DNA from: Alphaproteobacteria bacterium | GTDB lineage: Bacteria; Pseudomonadota; Alphaproteobacteria; Geminicoccales; Geminicoccaceae | Length of the DNA: 13,083 nucleotides | NCBI GenBank assembly: GCA_026984595.1 | Contig: JALSRW010000275.1 | Location: 1-13,083, forward strand | Reading direction: 5' to 3' | In this document: piece by piece, positions 1-9,700 of the stretch | How the letters are laid out: every line of letters begins with the position of its first letter | Position numbering within the stretch: position 1 is the stretch's first letter | The notes under the pieces: model-generated | Told to the model about the DNA's origin: nothing | What the model saw: the letters and a program-made list of their open reading frames with translations, nothing else | Databases searched by the model: none | Made by a program: the position numbers and the translations under genes

Positions 1-2017
1 CGGCACTGTCGGCGCCGGCCAGCTCCCGTGGCGAGATGTTGACCGCGATCCGCAGCTCGCGCCCGAGCCGGGCCATCAGCTCCCGGGTCTCCCTGCAGGC
101 GCGCCGCAGCACCAGCTCGCCGAGCGCCTCGATCAGCCCGCATTCCTCGGCGACTCCGACGAAGAGATCGGGGGGGATCCGCTCGCCGCCGTTCTCGCAG
201 GGCCAGCGCACCAGCGCCTCGAACCCCATCACCGCGCCGCTTTCGAGCTCGACCACCGGCTGGTACCAGACCTCGAGCGCCCGGTTGGCGAGATGGGAGC
301 GCAATGCGGCCTCGATCTCGCGCCGCCTTTCGGCGCGCGCCCGCATCGACGGATCGAACAGGCACACCCCGCCGCGCCGGCTGTCCTTGGCGCTGTAGAG
401 CGCGGTGTCCGCGGCCCGCAGCAGGGCGTCCGGATCCTCGGCATGCTCGGGGGCCAGCGCCGCCCCGATCGAGCCGGCGATGCGGCAGGGATGGCCGTCG
501 ATGGTCACCGGCTCCGCCAGGCTGTCGAGAATGCGACCGGCGGTGATGTAGGCGCCATGGGCCGATTGCAGCCCGGTCAGGACGACCGCGAACTCGTCGC
601 CGCCGAGACGGCTCACCGTGTCGCATTCCCGGGTCGCCGCGCGCAACCGGTCGCCGACCACTACCAAGAGCCGGTCACCGGCGGCATGGCCGAGCATGTC
701 GTTGACCCCCTTGAATCCGTCGAGATCGACCAGCAACAGCGCCACCAGCGAGCCGTGCCGCCGGGCGAAGGCCACCGCCTGCTCCAGCCGGTCGTAAAAG
801 AGCGTGCGATTGGCGAGTCCGGTCAGGGAATCGCGCATCGCCAGATAGCGCAGACGTTCCTCGGCGAGCTTTCGCGGGCTGCTGTCGCGGGCCACCACCA
901 GGGTCGCCGGTCGGCCGCGATCGACGATCAGGGCGGCACGGGTCTCGACATGCAGGAGCTGGCCGGCGAGGCCCCTTACGCGGATCTCGACCGGCAGGCC
1001 GGCGCCGCCGCTGGCCATCAGTCCCGTCGATTGCTGGCGCACGCGCGGATGGTCGGCCTCCTCGACGAAGTCGAGCACCCGGCTGCCGATCAGATCCTCC
1101 GGCCCCGCGGCACCCACCAGTTCGGCCATCTGCCGGTTGGCGAAGATGATGTGCCCCTCCCGATGGACAACGATCGCATCGGGCGACATCTCGACGAGTT
1201 GGCGGTAGCGCTGTTCGGTCTCCAGACGCGCCAGCTCGGCCTCCTTGATGGCCGTGATGTCCCGCCCCGTGCCACGATATCCGAGGAACCGCCCTTCGGA
1301 ATCGAACATCGGGCGGCCGTTGCTGCGTACCCAGCGGTCGCCCTTCGGCATGCGGCACTGGATATCGAAATCGCGGAAAGGCTGCCGCGCCTCCAGCCGA
1401 CGCCGATGTTCGGCGAGCTGCGCCCGATCCATGTCCGGACCGGCGATCTCGAGGCGGGTCTTGCCGTAGAACCACTGCGGCGGTGTCCCGGTGAGCAGTT
1501 CGACATTGTCGGACAGCCAAGTGTAGCGCATGCGCTCGTCGGTTTCCCAGAACCAGTCGGAAGCCAGCTCCGCGAACTCGCGAAAGCGGCGCCGGGTCTC
1601 CTCCAATGTCCGCTCCGCCTCGAGAGCGGCGGTGACGTCCCGGATCACCGCCAACACGGCGGGACGGCCGTTCTCCCATGTGCGGGCGGGATGGCTCTCG
1701 CCCAGAAACCCGGTGCCGTCGAGGCGACGATAGCGGAGAACCACCCTTTCCAGCTTTCCGCCCTCGCGCAATACCGCACCGGTCCGATGCCGGGCCCGCT
1801 CGACGTCGCGGGCGTCCACGAGCTCGAAGACCGGGTACCCCACCAGCCGCTGCAGAGATTCGGCGCCGAACAGCCGGACCGCCTCCGCATTGCCGAAGAG
1901 GATGCGACCGTCCTGATGTACGAGGATCGCCTCGGGAACGTTTTCCACCAGCAGACGCCAACGTGCATCGGCCCCGTCGATCGAGCTGCCGGTGGACGGA
2001 CCCGCCTCTCGCCTCAT
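1..2017 (-). CDS. PAS-PAS-PAS-GGDEF-EAL cyclic-di-GMP enzyme (C-terminus beyond window edge)
   Basis: Probable bifunctional cyclic-di-GMP synthase/phosphodiesterase with an N-terminal sensory region. About 672 residues lie in the window, and the end of the EAL domain runs off the left edge. Three PAS domains follow one another (about residues 18-130, 145-260 and 268-385), then GGDEF (about 395-555) and EAL (from about 565). The GGDEF domain has DxDGFKxxND, an intact GGDEF signature near residue 471 and, five residues before it, RECD, the RxxD product-inhibition site. The EAL part shows YQPVV, EALVRW, AEECGLI and VNIS, so the metal-binding Glu and Asn visible so far are intact. No transmembrane segment or signal peptide is seen, so it is probably a cytosolic sensor. 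The ATG at 2017 is chosen because GAGGGAG lies five bases upstream. It is divergent from the peptidase gene. PAS ligands cannot be told from sequence. Whether the phosphodiesterase is active depends on residues outside the window, such as the DDFG motif. Confidence 0.93.
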   Translation of the reverse strand, partial: MRREAGPSTGSSIDGADARWRLLVENVPEAILVHQDGRILFGNAEAVRLFGAESLQRLVGYPVFELVDARDVERARHRTGAVLREGGKLERVVLRYRRLDGTGFLGESHPARTWENGRPAVLAVIRDVTAALEAERTLEETRRRFREFAELASDWFWETDERMRYTWLSDNVELLTGTPPQWFYGKTRLEIAGPDMDRAQLAEHRRRLEARQPFRDFDIQCRMPKGDRWVRSNGRPMFDSEGRFLGYRGTGRDITAIKEAELARLETEQRYRQLVEMSPDAIVVHREGHIIFANRQMAELVGAAGPEDLIGSRVLDFVEEADHPRVRQQSTGLMASGGAGLPVEIRVRGLAGQLLHVETRAALIVDRGRPATLVVARDSSPRKLAEERLRYLAMRDSLTGLANRTLFYDRLEQAVAFARRHGSLVALLLVDLDGFKGVNDMLGHAAGDRLLVVVGDRLRAATRECDTVSRLGGDEFAVVLTGLQSAHGAYITAGRILDSLAEPVTIDGHPCRIAGSIGAALAPEHAEDPDALLRAADTALYSAKDSRRGGVCLFDPSMRARAERRREIEAALRSHLANRALEVWYQPVVELESGAVMGFEALVRWPCENGGERIPPDLFVGVAEECGLIEALGELVLRRACRETRELMARLGRELRIAVNISPRELAGADSA

Positions 2018-2193
2018 GCACGCTCCCTCGCTTGGACGTCGTACTCTACCACCGCTCCGGGACGGACTGAACCGGATATCGCGCGCCCTCGCGGCGCCAT
2101 GCCGGAAACCGCGCCTCGGGCTTGCCAGCGGCATCGCGCTGGGGCACCGAAGGAAACAGGAACCACCCGCCCTGCCGAGGAGTGCCCGGCCCG
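2018..2193. other. Divergent intergenic region between the GGDEF-EAL gene and the peptidase gene
   Basis: This 176-bp spacer must hold promoters for both divergent genes. I see the Shine-Dalgarno of the minus-strand gene (GAGGGAG, 2023-2029) and that of the plus-strand peptidase (GAGGAG, 2177-2182, eleven bases before its ATG). No -35/-10 pair, operator dyad or small gene stands out convincingly on either strand. Confidence 0.5.
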
Positions 2194-4281
2194 ATGAACG
2201 CCACCCTTCCGCCGCGGGCCGAGCCCGTACCGCTGCGTCGCGAGCGCTTCGGCATCGTCTGGGAAGATCCCTATGCCTGGCTGCGCGATCCCGCCTACCC
2301 CGAGGTCCGGGATCCGGAGATCCTCGCCTATCTCGAGGCGGAGAACGCCTACTTCCGGGCGTTGACGGGATCCCGCCGGCCGATGATCGAGACCCTCTAT
2401 GCGGAGCTCGAGGGCCGCATCGAGGAAGACGACCGTTCCGTGCCCGCCCGCGAAGGAGCCTTCGAATACCAATGGCGCTTCACCTCCGGCGCCCAGTATC
2501 GGAGCTGGTACCGGCGACCGGTGGCGGGCGGTCCCTTCGTCCGCATCCTCGACGAGAACGCCCTGGCCGAGGGCAAGAGCTATTTCCGCCTGCGCGCCCT
2601 CGCCGTCTCGCCCGACGGCAACCGCCTCGCGTTCGCCACCGACGAGGACGGATCGGAACGCCACATCCTCCGCATCAAGGATCTCCGCAGCGGCGAGCTT
2701 CTCGCCGACCGGCTGGAGAATTGTTCGGGCGACCTCGCCTGGAGCGCGGACGGGGACCACCTGTTCTATGTCGAGCTCGATCCCCGGCTGCGCCCGTTCC
2801 GGGTCCGCCGGCACCGGCTCGGCACGCCGACCGGCGGCGATCCGGCGATCTACGAGGAGGCCGATCCCGCCTTCTTCGTCTCCCTCGGCAAGACTCGCGA
2901 TCATGCCTTCCTGCTGATCGCCTCCGGCACCCACGTGACCCGCGAATCCCGGCTGGTGACGCCGCGGGCACCCTGGACCGTGCGGCTGGTGGCGCCGCGG
3001 CGCGAAGGCCACGACTACCGCGTCGATCACGCCCATGGCCGGCTGTGGATCCTGACCAACGACCGCCACCGCAACTTCCGTCTGGTGCGGGCGCCGGCCG
3101 AGACGCCGGGCGAGTCGCATTGGGAAGAGGTGATCGCCGGCAGCGATCGGCGCTACCTGCTGGCGCTCGACTGCTTCGCCGAGATGATGGTGATCACCGA
3201 GCGGTGTGACGGGCTGGATGCGATCACCCTTCGCGACTACGAGGGCGAGGAGCACCGCGTCGCCTTCCCCGAAGAGGTCTACACCGTCGGTCTCGGCGAG
3301 AACCGGGAGTTCGCCACGGATTTCGTTCGTCTGCGCTACTCCTCGCTGGTCACGCCCTGGTCGGTGCTCGATTACCATCCGGGGGAACGGCGCCTCGAAA
3401 CCCGCAAGGTGCAGCAGATCCCGAGCGGCTACGACCCTTCACTCTATGTGGCCGAACGCCGCTGGGCGGTGTCCCGTGACGGCGCCCGGGTGCCGATCAG
3501 CATCCTGCGGCGGCGCGACCTGCCACTGGACGGGAGCGCGCCGCTCTGCCTCTACGGCTACGGCGCCTACGGCCACGGGCTACAGCCGGCCTTCAGCAGT
3601 ACGCGGCTGAGCCTGACGGAACGCGGCGTGGTCTTCGCCCTCGCCCATGTCCGCGGTGGCGACGAGCTGGGATACGGCTGGTACGAGGAAGGGCGGCGCG
3701 AGAAGAAGCCCAACACCTTCCGCGACTTTCTCGCCTGCGCCGAGGAGCTGATCGGCTCCGGATACACGGCACCCGGGCGGATCGCCATCCATGGCGGCAG
3801 CGCCGGCGGCATGCTGATCGGGGTGGTGCTCAACGAACGTCCGCAACTGTGGGGTTGCGCCGTTCTGGAGGTGCCGTTCGTCGATGTGGTCAACACCATG
3901 CTCGACGAAACCCTGCCGCTCACGCCCATCGAATGGCCGGAATGGGGCGATCCGGTACACGACCCGGAAGCTCTGAAGCGGCTGCTCTCCTACAGCCCCT
4001 ACGACAACATCCGGCCGCAGCCCTACCCGCCGATGCTGGTGACCGCCGGGCTATCCGATCCGCGCGTGACCTATTGGGAACCGACGAAATACGTGGCGCG
4101 CCTGCGGGCCACCAAGACGGACGACAATCCGCTGCTGTTCCGGATCGACATGGGAGCCGGGCATTTCGGCCGCTCCGGGCGGTACGAGCACCTGCGGGAG
4201 CTGGCCGAGATCTACGCCTTCGTGCTCGAGGCCCTCGGTGTCGTTGCGCCCCCGCAGCGGACCGACAGCATTAACGAATAA
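2194..4281 (+). CDS. ptrB: Oligopeptidase B-type serine peptidase (S9A, protease II)
   Basis: Serine oligopeptidase of the prolyl oligopeptidase family. Family members cut short peptides after basic residues in the cytoplasm. At 695 residues it matches the usual bacterial size (about 690). The N-terminal stretch EDPYAWLRD, a beta-propeller region (about 70-415) and a C-terminal alpha/beta-hydrolase domain are in the expected order. Family signatures are YGYGAYG, AHVRGGDELG, NTFRDF, GGSAGG, PFVDVVNTMLD, EWGDP and SYSPYDN. The inferred triad is Ser536 (in GGSAGG), Asp622 (in SDPRV) and His657 (in GAGHFG), with spacings close to those I recall for the E. coli enzyme (532/617/652). There is no signal peptide, so it should be cytosolic. 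The ATG at 2194 is preceded by GAGGAG; a longer reading from TTG at 2122 lacks support. One of two acidic residues linked to P1 basic specificity seems replaced by Pro582. Prolyl oligopeptidase is the alternative call, but EWGDP and the C-terminal motifs favour oligopeptidase B. Confidence 0.93.
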   Translation: MNATLPPRAEPVPLRRERFGIVWEDPYAWLRDPAYPEVRDPEILAYLEAENAYFRALTGSRRPMIETLYAELEGRIEEDDRSVPAREGAFEYQWRFTSGAQYRSWYRRPVAGGPFVRILDENALAEGKSYFRLRALAVSPDGNRLAFATDEDGSERHILRIKDLRSGELLADRLENCSGDLAWSADGDHLFYVELDPRLRPFRVRRHRLGTPTGGDPAIYEEADPAFFVSLGKTRDHAFLLIASGTHVTRESRLVTPRAPWTVRLVAPRREGHDYRVDHAHGRLWILTNDRHRNFRLVRAPAETPGESHWEEVIAGSDRRYLLALDCFAEMMVITERCDGLDAITLRDYEGEEHRVAFPEEVYTVGLGENREFATDFVRLRYSSLVTPWSVLDYHPGERRLETRKVQQIPSGYDPSLYVAERRWAVSRDGARVPISILRRRDLPLDGSAPLCLYGYGAYGHGLQPAFSSTRLSLTERGVVFALAHVRGGDELGYGWYEEGRREKKPNTFRDFLACAEELIGSGYTAPGRIAIHGGSAGGMLIGVVLNERPQLWGCAVLEVPFVDVVNTMLDETLPLTPIEWPEWGDPVHDPEALKRLLSYSPYDNIRPQPYPPMLVTAGLSDPRVTYWEPTKYVARLRATKTDDNPLLFRIDMGAGHFGRSGRYEHLRELAEIYAFVLEALGVVAPPQRTDSINE

Positions 4282-4344
4282 TTCATATGCGGCGGGTATC
4301 AGAAAGCGGAGGCCTGTGCCGAACGGGCGGAGCACCCCCATGGA

Positions 4345-5430
4345 ATGGAGGCGATGTCCCCGAGAACGCCGTCCAGCACCGCGTATCGCCCCGATGTTCG
4401 CCGCGGCGTAGTGGTGCCGTTCACGACCCCGCAGTTGACGGGTGCGCGCCTGCGCGTCGGCCGCAAAGGCTCTTTCGAACTGCTGTTGCGCAATCCGGCC
4501 GGTGGCAAGGGAGTCTATCTGGTCCCGCTCGGCGCCACCCATCGATTCTCGGCGATCAGCCTGCATGATCGGATTCTCCACGCGGAACTGCTCAAGCTCG
4601 CGCGTTTGAACCCACGCGTCGTGCGCCTCTGCGCCCGTCGTGTGGCACTCACGGGGGCCGCGGGCCACGGGGCGAGGCGAGCCGCCGAAGTCGCGGAACA
4701 ACGCGACCGACGACGCATCGTCGGCCTTCGCAAACATTTCCTGAAGCGTCTCCTGGCGGCGGTCGCCGACGACCCCGCTGCCCGACCCCCGACCGACGAC
4801 ATCGGCGCATGTCTGGAGCAGATCGCCGGGCGGTATCGCACCTCCTCCAAGGAAGTCTGCGAGGCGCTGCGCACGATCGCCGACTACACCGTCGCCGTCG
4901 GCCTTCCCTCGGCCGGGATCGGCAGCGACCATGGTACCCTGCTCGGAGAACTCGCGGGTCTCGCCGATACCCTCGACCAGTGGCGACGGGACGGGGACGA
5001 TCGTATCGCGGACATCGCGGCGGAGGTCGCGCGCGCGGCGCGTGGTGCGGAAGAAATCGCCGCCCGGGAGCTGGCGCGCGTCCACGCGGAGCTCGCGGAG
5101 GTTCCCGCGTTGCTGACTCGCTGGCTGGAGGACCGGCCGGCACTCCTCGAAGCTCTGGAGACCTGCGATTGGCTGCTGGACGGCTGGCCCGAACGTTGCG
5201 CGCTCTGGCGAGCGGCACCAGCAACCGACAGACCGTCCCAGCGAGCCGCGCTGGTGCAGATCGCCAGGCTCCTGCCGCCGCCCGAGACCGAGAGCGAAGC
5301 CTGTGACGGCGACTCCGCCCTGCGCGCATTCTCGCGCCTTCAGCGCGAGACCACGGACTGGCGCGATGAAGTGCGTCTCGTCGAAATCCTCGAACGGCAG
5401 GAAGCGCTCCGTGCGGAGTTGCCCGCATGA
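4345..5430 (+). CDS. Hypothetical helical protein, first gene of a coupled pair
   Basis: I do not recognise this 361-residue protein. Residues about 15-60 look like a small beta-rich segment (GVVVPFTTPQLTGARLRVG, then FELLLRNP and GVYLVPLGATHRFSAISLHD). The rest is mostly charged alpha-helix, rich in Ala, Arg, Glu and Leu, with a likely coiled or bundled stretch at about 205-260 (ADIAAEVARAARGAEEIAAR). No signal peptide, membrane segment or familiar catalytic motif is visible, so it is probably a cytosolic structural or partner protein. Its stop overlaps the start of the next gene by four bases (ATGA), which implies translational coupling and a shared function. The start is uncertain. ATG 4345 has CGGAG twelve bases upstream, and ATG 4354 has GGAGG only two bases upstream. 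No ATG or GTG lies further upstream in frame as far as the end of the peptidase gene. It starts 63 bp after that gene and could be read through from it. Confidence 0.8.
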   Translation: MEAMSPRTPSSTAYRPDVRRGVVVPFTTPQLTGARLRVGRKGSFELLLRNPAGGKGVYLVPLGATHRFSAISLHDRILHAELLKLARLNPRVVRLCARRVALTGAAGHGARRAAEVAEQRDRRRIVGLRKHFLKRLLAAVADDPAARPPTDDIGACLEQIAGRYRTSSKEVCEALRTIADYTVAVGLPSAGIGSDHGTLLGELAGLADTLDQWRRDGDDRIADIAAEVARAARGAEEIAARELARVHAELAEVPALLTRWLEDRPALLEALETCDWLLDGWPERCALWRAAPATDRPSQRAALVQIARLLPPPETESEACDGDSALRAFSRLQRETTDWRDEVRLVEILERQEALRAELPA

Positions 5431-6719
5431 CCGGTCGGCACGCCCTCGTCACGGAGCTCACGCGGGCCCTGGCTGCCGCCGATGATGACAAGCTCCGCAG
5501 CGTGGTGGGAATCATCGACCGGCAACCCGGGCACGGGGGCCTCGACTGCCTGATCGCGCCGCATCGGCCCCGTCTCGCCCGCCTCAAGCCGCCGCGCCCC
5601 CTCACCCTGGAGCGGGTGCTCACTCTCCCGCTCGAGCCCGCGCTGGTGGCGCGGGAAGCATGGAGCGCGGGCGCCTACCGCATTCCCCGCGACCATTTGC
5701 GGAGACTGCACGACGCCGTCAGGAAGGGCCTCGATCCCGAGCTGACCCGCGGGGTAGCGGCGTCCCTGGAGGGGAAGACCACTCTCGACGTCGCGGCCGA
5801 ACTCGCTGCCGGGCGCCGGCTCTGGCCGGCAGCCGCCACCGTGCTCGAAGAAGCGCTCGCGAGAGGCCGCGCCAACCTCGGCGAACTCGCCATCAGCCTG
5901 CGGCTGGCCACACATCTCCTGGGCCTCGGCGAGCTCCTCGTGGATACCTTCTGGCGTTTGCCTCCCGAACCGCTCCTCTCCTTCTCGGGAGAGGAGCGGC
6001 GTGCCGCCATCGGCCTACTCGGGGCCGCGGCGGAACGCGGGACGGAAGCCCTGGCCCTGGTGGCCGATCTTCTCGGTACCCGCTGTCATTCGCCGCTCGC
6101 GATCCTGGAGCCGCTGCTGGCCGGCGACATTCCGCAGCAGGCGAAGGACAGGCGCCGCTGCGCGGATCGCATCGTCGAAGCCTGCCTCGAGGAACTGGGC
6201 GGCGAAGTTGCCACGAAGCTGGCCGACGAAGATGTCCCTCCGCAGGATGCGGCAGCGGTGGTCGTGCGGGTGATGTCCTCGCTCGAATCCCTCTCCGATG
6301 TGGGCGCCAGGCTGGATGTGGACAAGCACGCCCTGCGGCAGCTCACGCGGCGGACCGCGGAGTTCGCGGAACAGGTCACCCGACGTGTGCTCAAGCAGAT
6401 CAAGCAGCATTTCGACGACGACAGCGACAGCGTACGGCTCCACACCCAGGAGACAGCGGCCCGCGCCGTCACCAAGATGCGCATCGTGGCCCCGAAGCTG
6501 GTGATCGCGAGCAAGCTCGACGATCTCCTGCGCTGCGCCATCGAACGCTACACGACGGCCTTCGGCGCTTTTCTCGCGCGCCGCAGAGAACGCGGCGAAT
6601 CCACCGACCTCGACGAGCCGGCGATCATGGAGCGCCTGCGCATCATCGAACTTCTCTTCGGCAGTCCGGTGGCGGTCTCGCTCTGGGAAAGGCACAGCGG
6701 CATCCGGGCGGAAAGCTGA
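5427..6719 (+). CDS. Hypothetical alpha-helical protein, second gene of a coupled pair
   Basis: I do not recognise this 430-residue protein. It reads as almost entirely alpha-helical, with Leu/Ala-rich amphipathic helices through about residue 270 that resemble a helical-repeat (HEAT- or TPR-like) scaffold, although I cannot define repeat units. A more charged C-terminal part follows (about 290-425), including RRVLKQIKQHF and an acidic DDDSDS patch. No signal peptide, membrane span, nucleotide-binding loop or catalytic signature is seen. Translation probably starts at the ATG at 5427, inside the stop of the upstream gene, with GGAG (5415-5418) eight bases before it. The 4-bp overlap points to co-translation and a physical or functional partnership with the upstream protein. 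Its stop lies 28 bp from the stop of the convergent oxoprolinase gene. Function is unassigned; a scaffold or adaptor role is only a guess from its helical make-up. Confidence 0.85.
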   Translation: MTGRHALVTELTRALAAADDDKLRSVVGIIDRQPGHGGLDCLIAPHRPRLARLKPPRPLTLERVLTLPLEPALVAREAWSAGAYRIPRDHLRRLHDAVRKGLDPELTRGVAASLEGKTTLDVAAELAAGRRLWPAAATVLEEALARGRANLGELAISLRLATHLLGLGELLVDTFWRLPPEPLLSFSGEERRAAIGLLGAAAERGTEALALVADLLGTRCHSPLAILEPLLAGDIPQQAKDRRRCADRIVEACLEELGGEVATKLADEDVPPQDAAAVVVRVMSSLESLSDVGARLDVDKHALRQLTRRTAEFAEQVTRRVLKQIKQHFDDDSDSVRLHTQETAARAVTKMRIVAPKLVIASKLDDLLRCAIERYTTAFGAFLARRRERGESTDLDEPAIMERLRIIELLFGSPVAVSLWERHSGIRAES

Positions 6720-6743
6720 GCAGGATCGCGCGGCGCGATGCTC
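6718..6743. terminator. Imperfect hairpin between convergent genes, possible bidirectional terminator
   Basis: The arms ATCGCG and CGCGAT flank a CGG loop (6725-6739). Outer arms GAGC and GCTC (6718-6721 and 6740-6743) can extend the stem across a 3-base bulge. It overlaps the stop codon of the plus-strand gene and lies just beyond the stop of the minus-strand gene. No T-run follows on either strand, so it is not a classical intrinsic terminator. The location between convergent stops is the main support. Confidence 0.35.
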
Positions 6744-6747
6744 GGAC

Positions 6748-9700
6748 TCAATCCTCGGGTCTGCCGTAACCTCCTCCGCTCGGTGTCTGGATGACGAACA
6801 CATCGCCCGGGCCGAGCACCGTCCTGTCACATCCCTTCAGCCGCTCGACCCTGCCATCGGCACGTTCCACCCACTGGTCGCCACAGATGCCGGGCTCGCC
6901 CCCCTCGAGACCGAAGGGCGGCACGATCCGATGGTTGGACAGGATCGCCGCGTGCATGGTCTCCAGAAAGCGCACCCGCCGGATGGTGCCGTCGCCACCT
7001 CGATGGCGCCCGCGGCCTCCCGAGCCGCGATTGATGGCATGGGCTTCGAGGAGGACGGGGTAGCGCCATTCGAGCACCTCGGGATCGGTCAGGCGGGAAT
7101 TCGTCATATGGGTATGGACCGCCGAGGTGCCGTCGAAATCCGGACCCGCCCCGCTGCCGCCGCAGATGGTCTCGTAATACTGGTGGGTTTCGTTGCCGAA
7201 GGTGAAGTTGTTCATCGTTCCCTGAGCGGCGGCCATCGCCTTCAGCGCCCCGAACAGGGTATCGGTGGCCCATTGGGAGGTCTCGACATTGCCCGCGCAG
7301 ACCGCGGCCGGGTACTCGCAGGCGAGGATCGAGCCTTCCGGTATGACCAGCTCGATGGGCTTCAGACAACCGTCGTTGAGGGGAATGTCGGCATCGACGA
7401 GCGTGCGGAAGACATAGAGCACCGCCGCCCGCGTCACCGCCGCCGGGGCATTGAAGTTCCAGGGCTGCTGGTCGCTGGTGCCGGTGAAATCGATGCGCAC
7501 GCTTCGCTGTTCGCGGTTCACCTTCACCGCCACCCGGATCACCGGCCCGAGATCGTGGGGATAGGTGAACTCCCCGTCCTCCAGGCGGTCGATCACCCGC
7601 CGCACGCTTTCCTCGGCATTGTCCATGACATGCCGCATGTAGGCATGCACGGTGGGCAGACCGAACTGGGCCACCATCTTCAGCAGTTCCGTCGCGCCCT
7701 TGCTGCAGGCGGCGATCTGAGCCTGGAGATCGGCCACATTCTGACGCGGATTGCGGCAGGGATACGGTCCCGAGGTCAAGAGCTCCAGCAACGCCTGTTC
7801 GCGGAAAACACCGTTCTCGACCAGCAGGAAATCGTCGATCAGCGCACCTTCCTGGTCGATATGGGTGGAGTCGGGCGGCATCGAGCCCGGGGTGATGCCG
7901 CCGATATCGGCGTGATGGGCGCGCGAGGCGGTGAAGAACAGAAGCTCGCCGTCCTCCGAGAAGACCGGCATGATCACCGTCACATCGGGCAGATGGGTGC
8001 CGCCGTTGTAGGGATTGTTGAGGGCATAGACGTCGCCCGGGCGCATCCTTCCCCGACGCTGGCGGATGATGGTGCGCACCGATTCGCCCATCGAGCCCAG
8101 ATGCACGGGCATGTGCGGGGCATTGGCGATCAGGCCGCCATCCGTATCGAACAGGGCGCAGGAAAAATCCAGCCGCTCCTTGACGTTGACCGAATAGGCG
8201 GTGTTTTGGAGCGTCACCCCCATCTGCTCGGCGATGGTCATGAACAGATTGTTGAAGATCTCGAGCAGGATGGGGTCGCAGTCGGTACCCACCGCCACCC
8301 GCTTGGGCAGCGGCTCGACGCGCTCGAGCAGCAGATGGTCGTGGCGGGTGACATCGAGCGCCCAGCCCGGCTCGACCACCACCGTGGTGGTCGGATCGGT
8401 GACGATGGCCGGACCGGGGATGTGGTCGCCGGGCCGCATGTCCGCCCGTCGGTAGACCGCGCAGGCGAAGCTCTCGGGCGGCTGGTGCGGTGCCCGGGTG
8501 GTGAAGATGCGGGTGGTACGCACCGGCTCCAGCGGCTCGTCCGGGCCGCGGGGGAGGATCGGCCGTTCGGGCTCGCTGACATCCTCCATGGCACCGATGC
8601 CTTCGACGGTGACCGCCTCGGCCACCAGGTCGCGGCCTTCGACGATGAAGCCGTAGCGGCTGCGGTGCTCGGCCTCGAAGGCCGCCCGCATCTCCGCGAG
8701 GCCGCCCGCCGGCACCTCCAGCGGCGTGTCGGTGCCGGCATAGCGCACATGGACCCGACATTCGGTGCGGATCCGGGCTTCGGTAATGTCCTGAGCCGCG
8801 AGCTCGGCCCGCACCGCACGCTCGAGCTCGGCGATGGCCCGCTCGAGTTCGGCGATCAGCCCCTCCTCGAGGACCTTCTCGATCGCCTTCTGGCGGATCG
8901 TACGCACATCGGCGAGACCGATGCCGTAGGCCGACAGCACCGAGGCGAAGGGGTGGATCATGATGCGCCCGATGGACAGCAGATCGGCCACCTGACAGGC
9001 GTGCTGGGCGCCGGCGCCGCCGAAGCACACCAGCGTGTAGCGGGAGGTGTCGATGCCCCGCTGGATGGTGATCTTCTTGATGGCGTTGGCCATGTTGTCG
9101 TTGGCGATGGCGAGGCAGCCCTGGGCGATCTCCAGCGGGCTGCGGGCGACCCCGGTCTTTTCCCGCACCTCCCGCGCCAGCGCTTCGAACTCGCGCGCCA
9201 CCACCTCGGCATCGAGCGGCTGGTCGGCTTGGGGGCCGAACACCCTGGGGAAGAACTCGGGCAGCAGCTTGCCCACCATCAGATTGGCATCGGTGACGGC
9301 GAGCGGGCCGCCACGGCGGTAGCAGGCGGGACCGGGATTGGCGCCGGCGCTCTCCGGCCCCACCCGGAAGCGCGAGCCGTCGAAGGTGATGATCGAGCCG
9401 CCGCCCGCCGCCACGGTGTGGATCTTCATCATCGGCGCCCGCATCCGCACCCCGGCGACCTCGGTCTCGAAGGCCCGCTCGTACTGGCCGGCGTAATGGG
9501 ACACATCGGTCGAGGTGCCGCCCATGTCGAAACCGATGATGTGGTCGAAACCGGCGATCCGCGCGGTCTTGACGGCGCCGACGATGCCCCCGGCGGGGCC
9601 GGAGAGGATGGCGTCCTTGCCCTGGAAGCGATGGGCGTCGACGAGCCCCCCGTTGGACTGCATGAACATCAGCCGGACATCGCCGAGCTCGGCCGCCACC

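Noticed and set aside
2122..2193. N-terminal extension of the peptidase from TTG 2122
   Set aside because: The extra 24 residues resemble no part of the family, and ATG 2194 has GAGGAG upstream and gives the usual length.
293..2197. 634-codon plus-strand open frame opposite the GGDEF-EAL gene
   Set aside because: The minus-strand frame gives three PAS, GGDEF and EAL domains with correct motifs, so this is its antisense shadow.
2014..3378. 454-codon minus-strand open frame opposite the peptidase gene
   Set aside because: It is antisense to a peptidase with complete signatures and overlaps the start of the GGDEF-EAL gene; no independent support.
4287..4568. 93-codon plus-strand frame starting just after the peptidase gene
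   Set aside because: There is no Shine-Dalgarno sequence worth noting, it overlaps the 361-residue gene in another frame, and its composition looks like a shadow.
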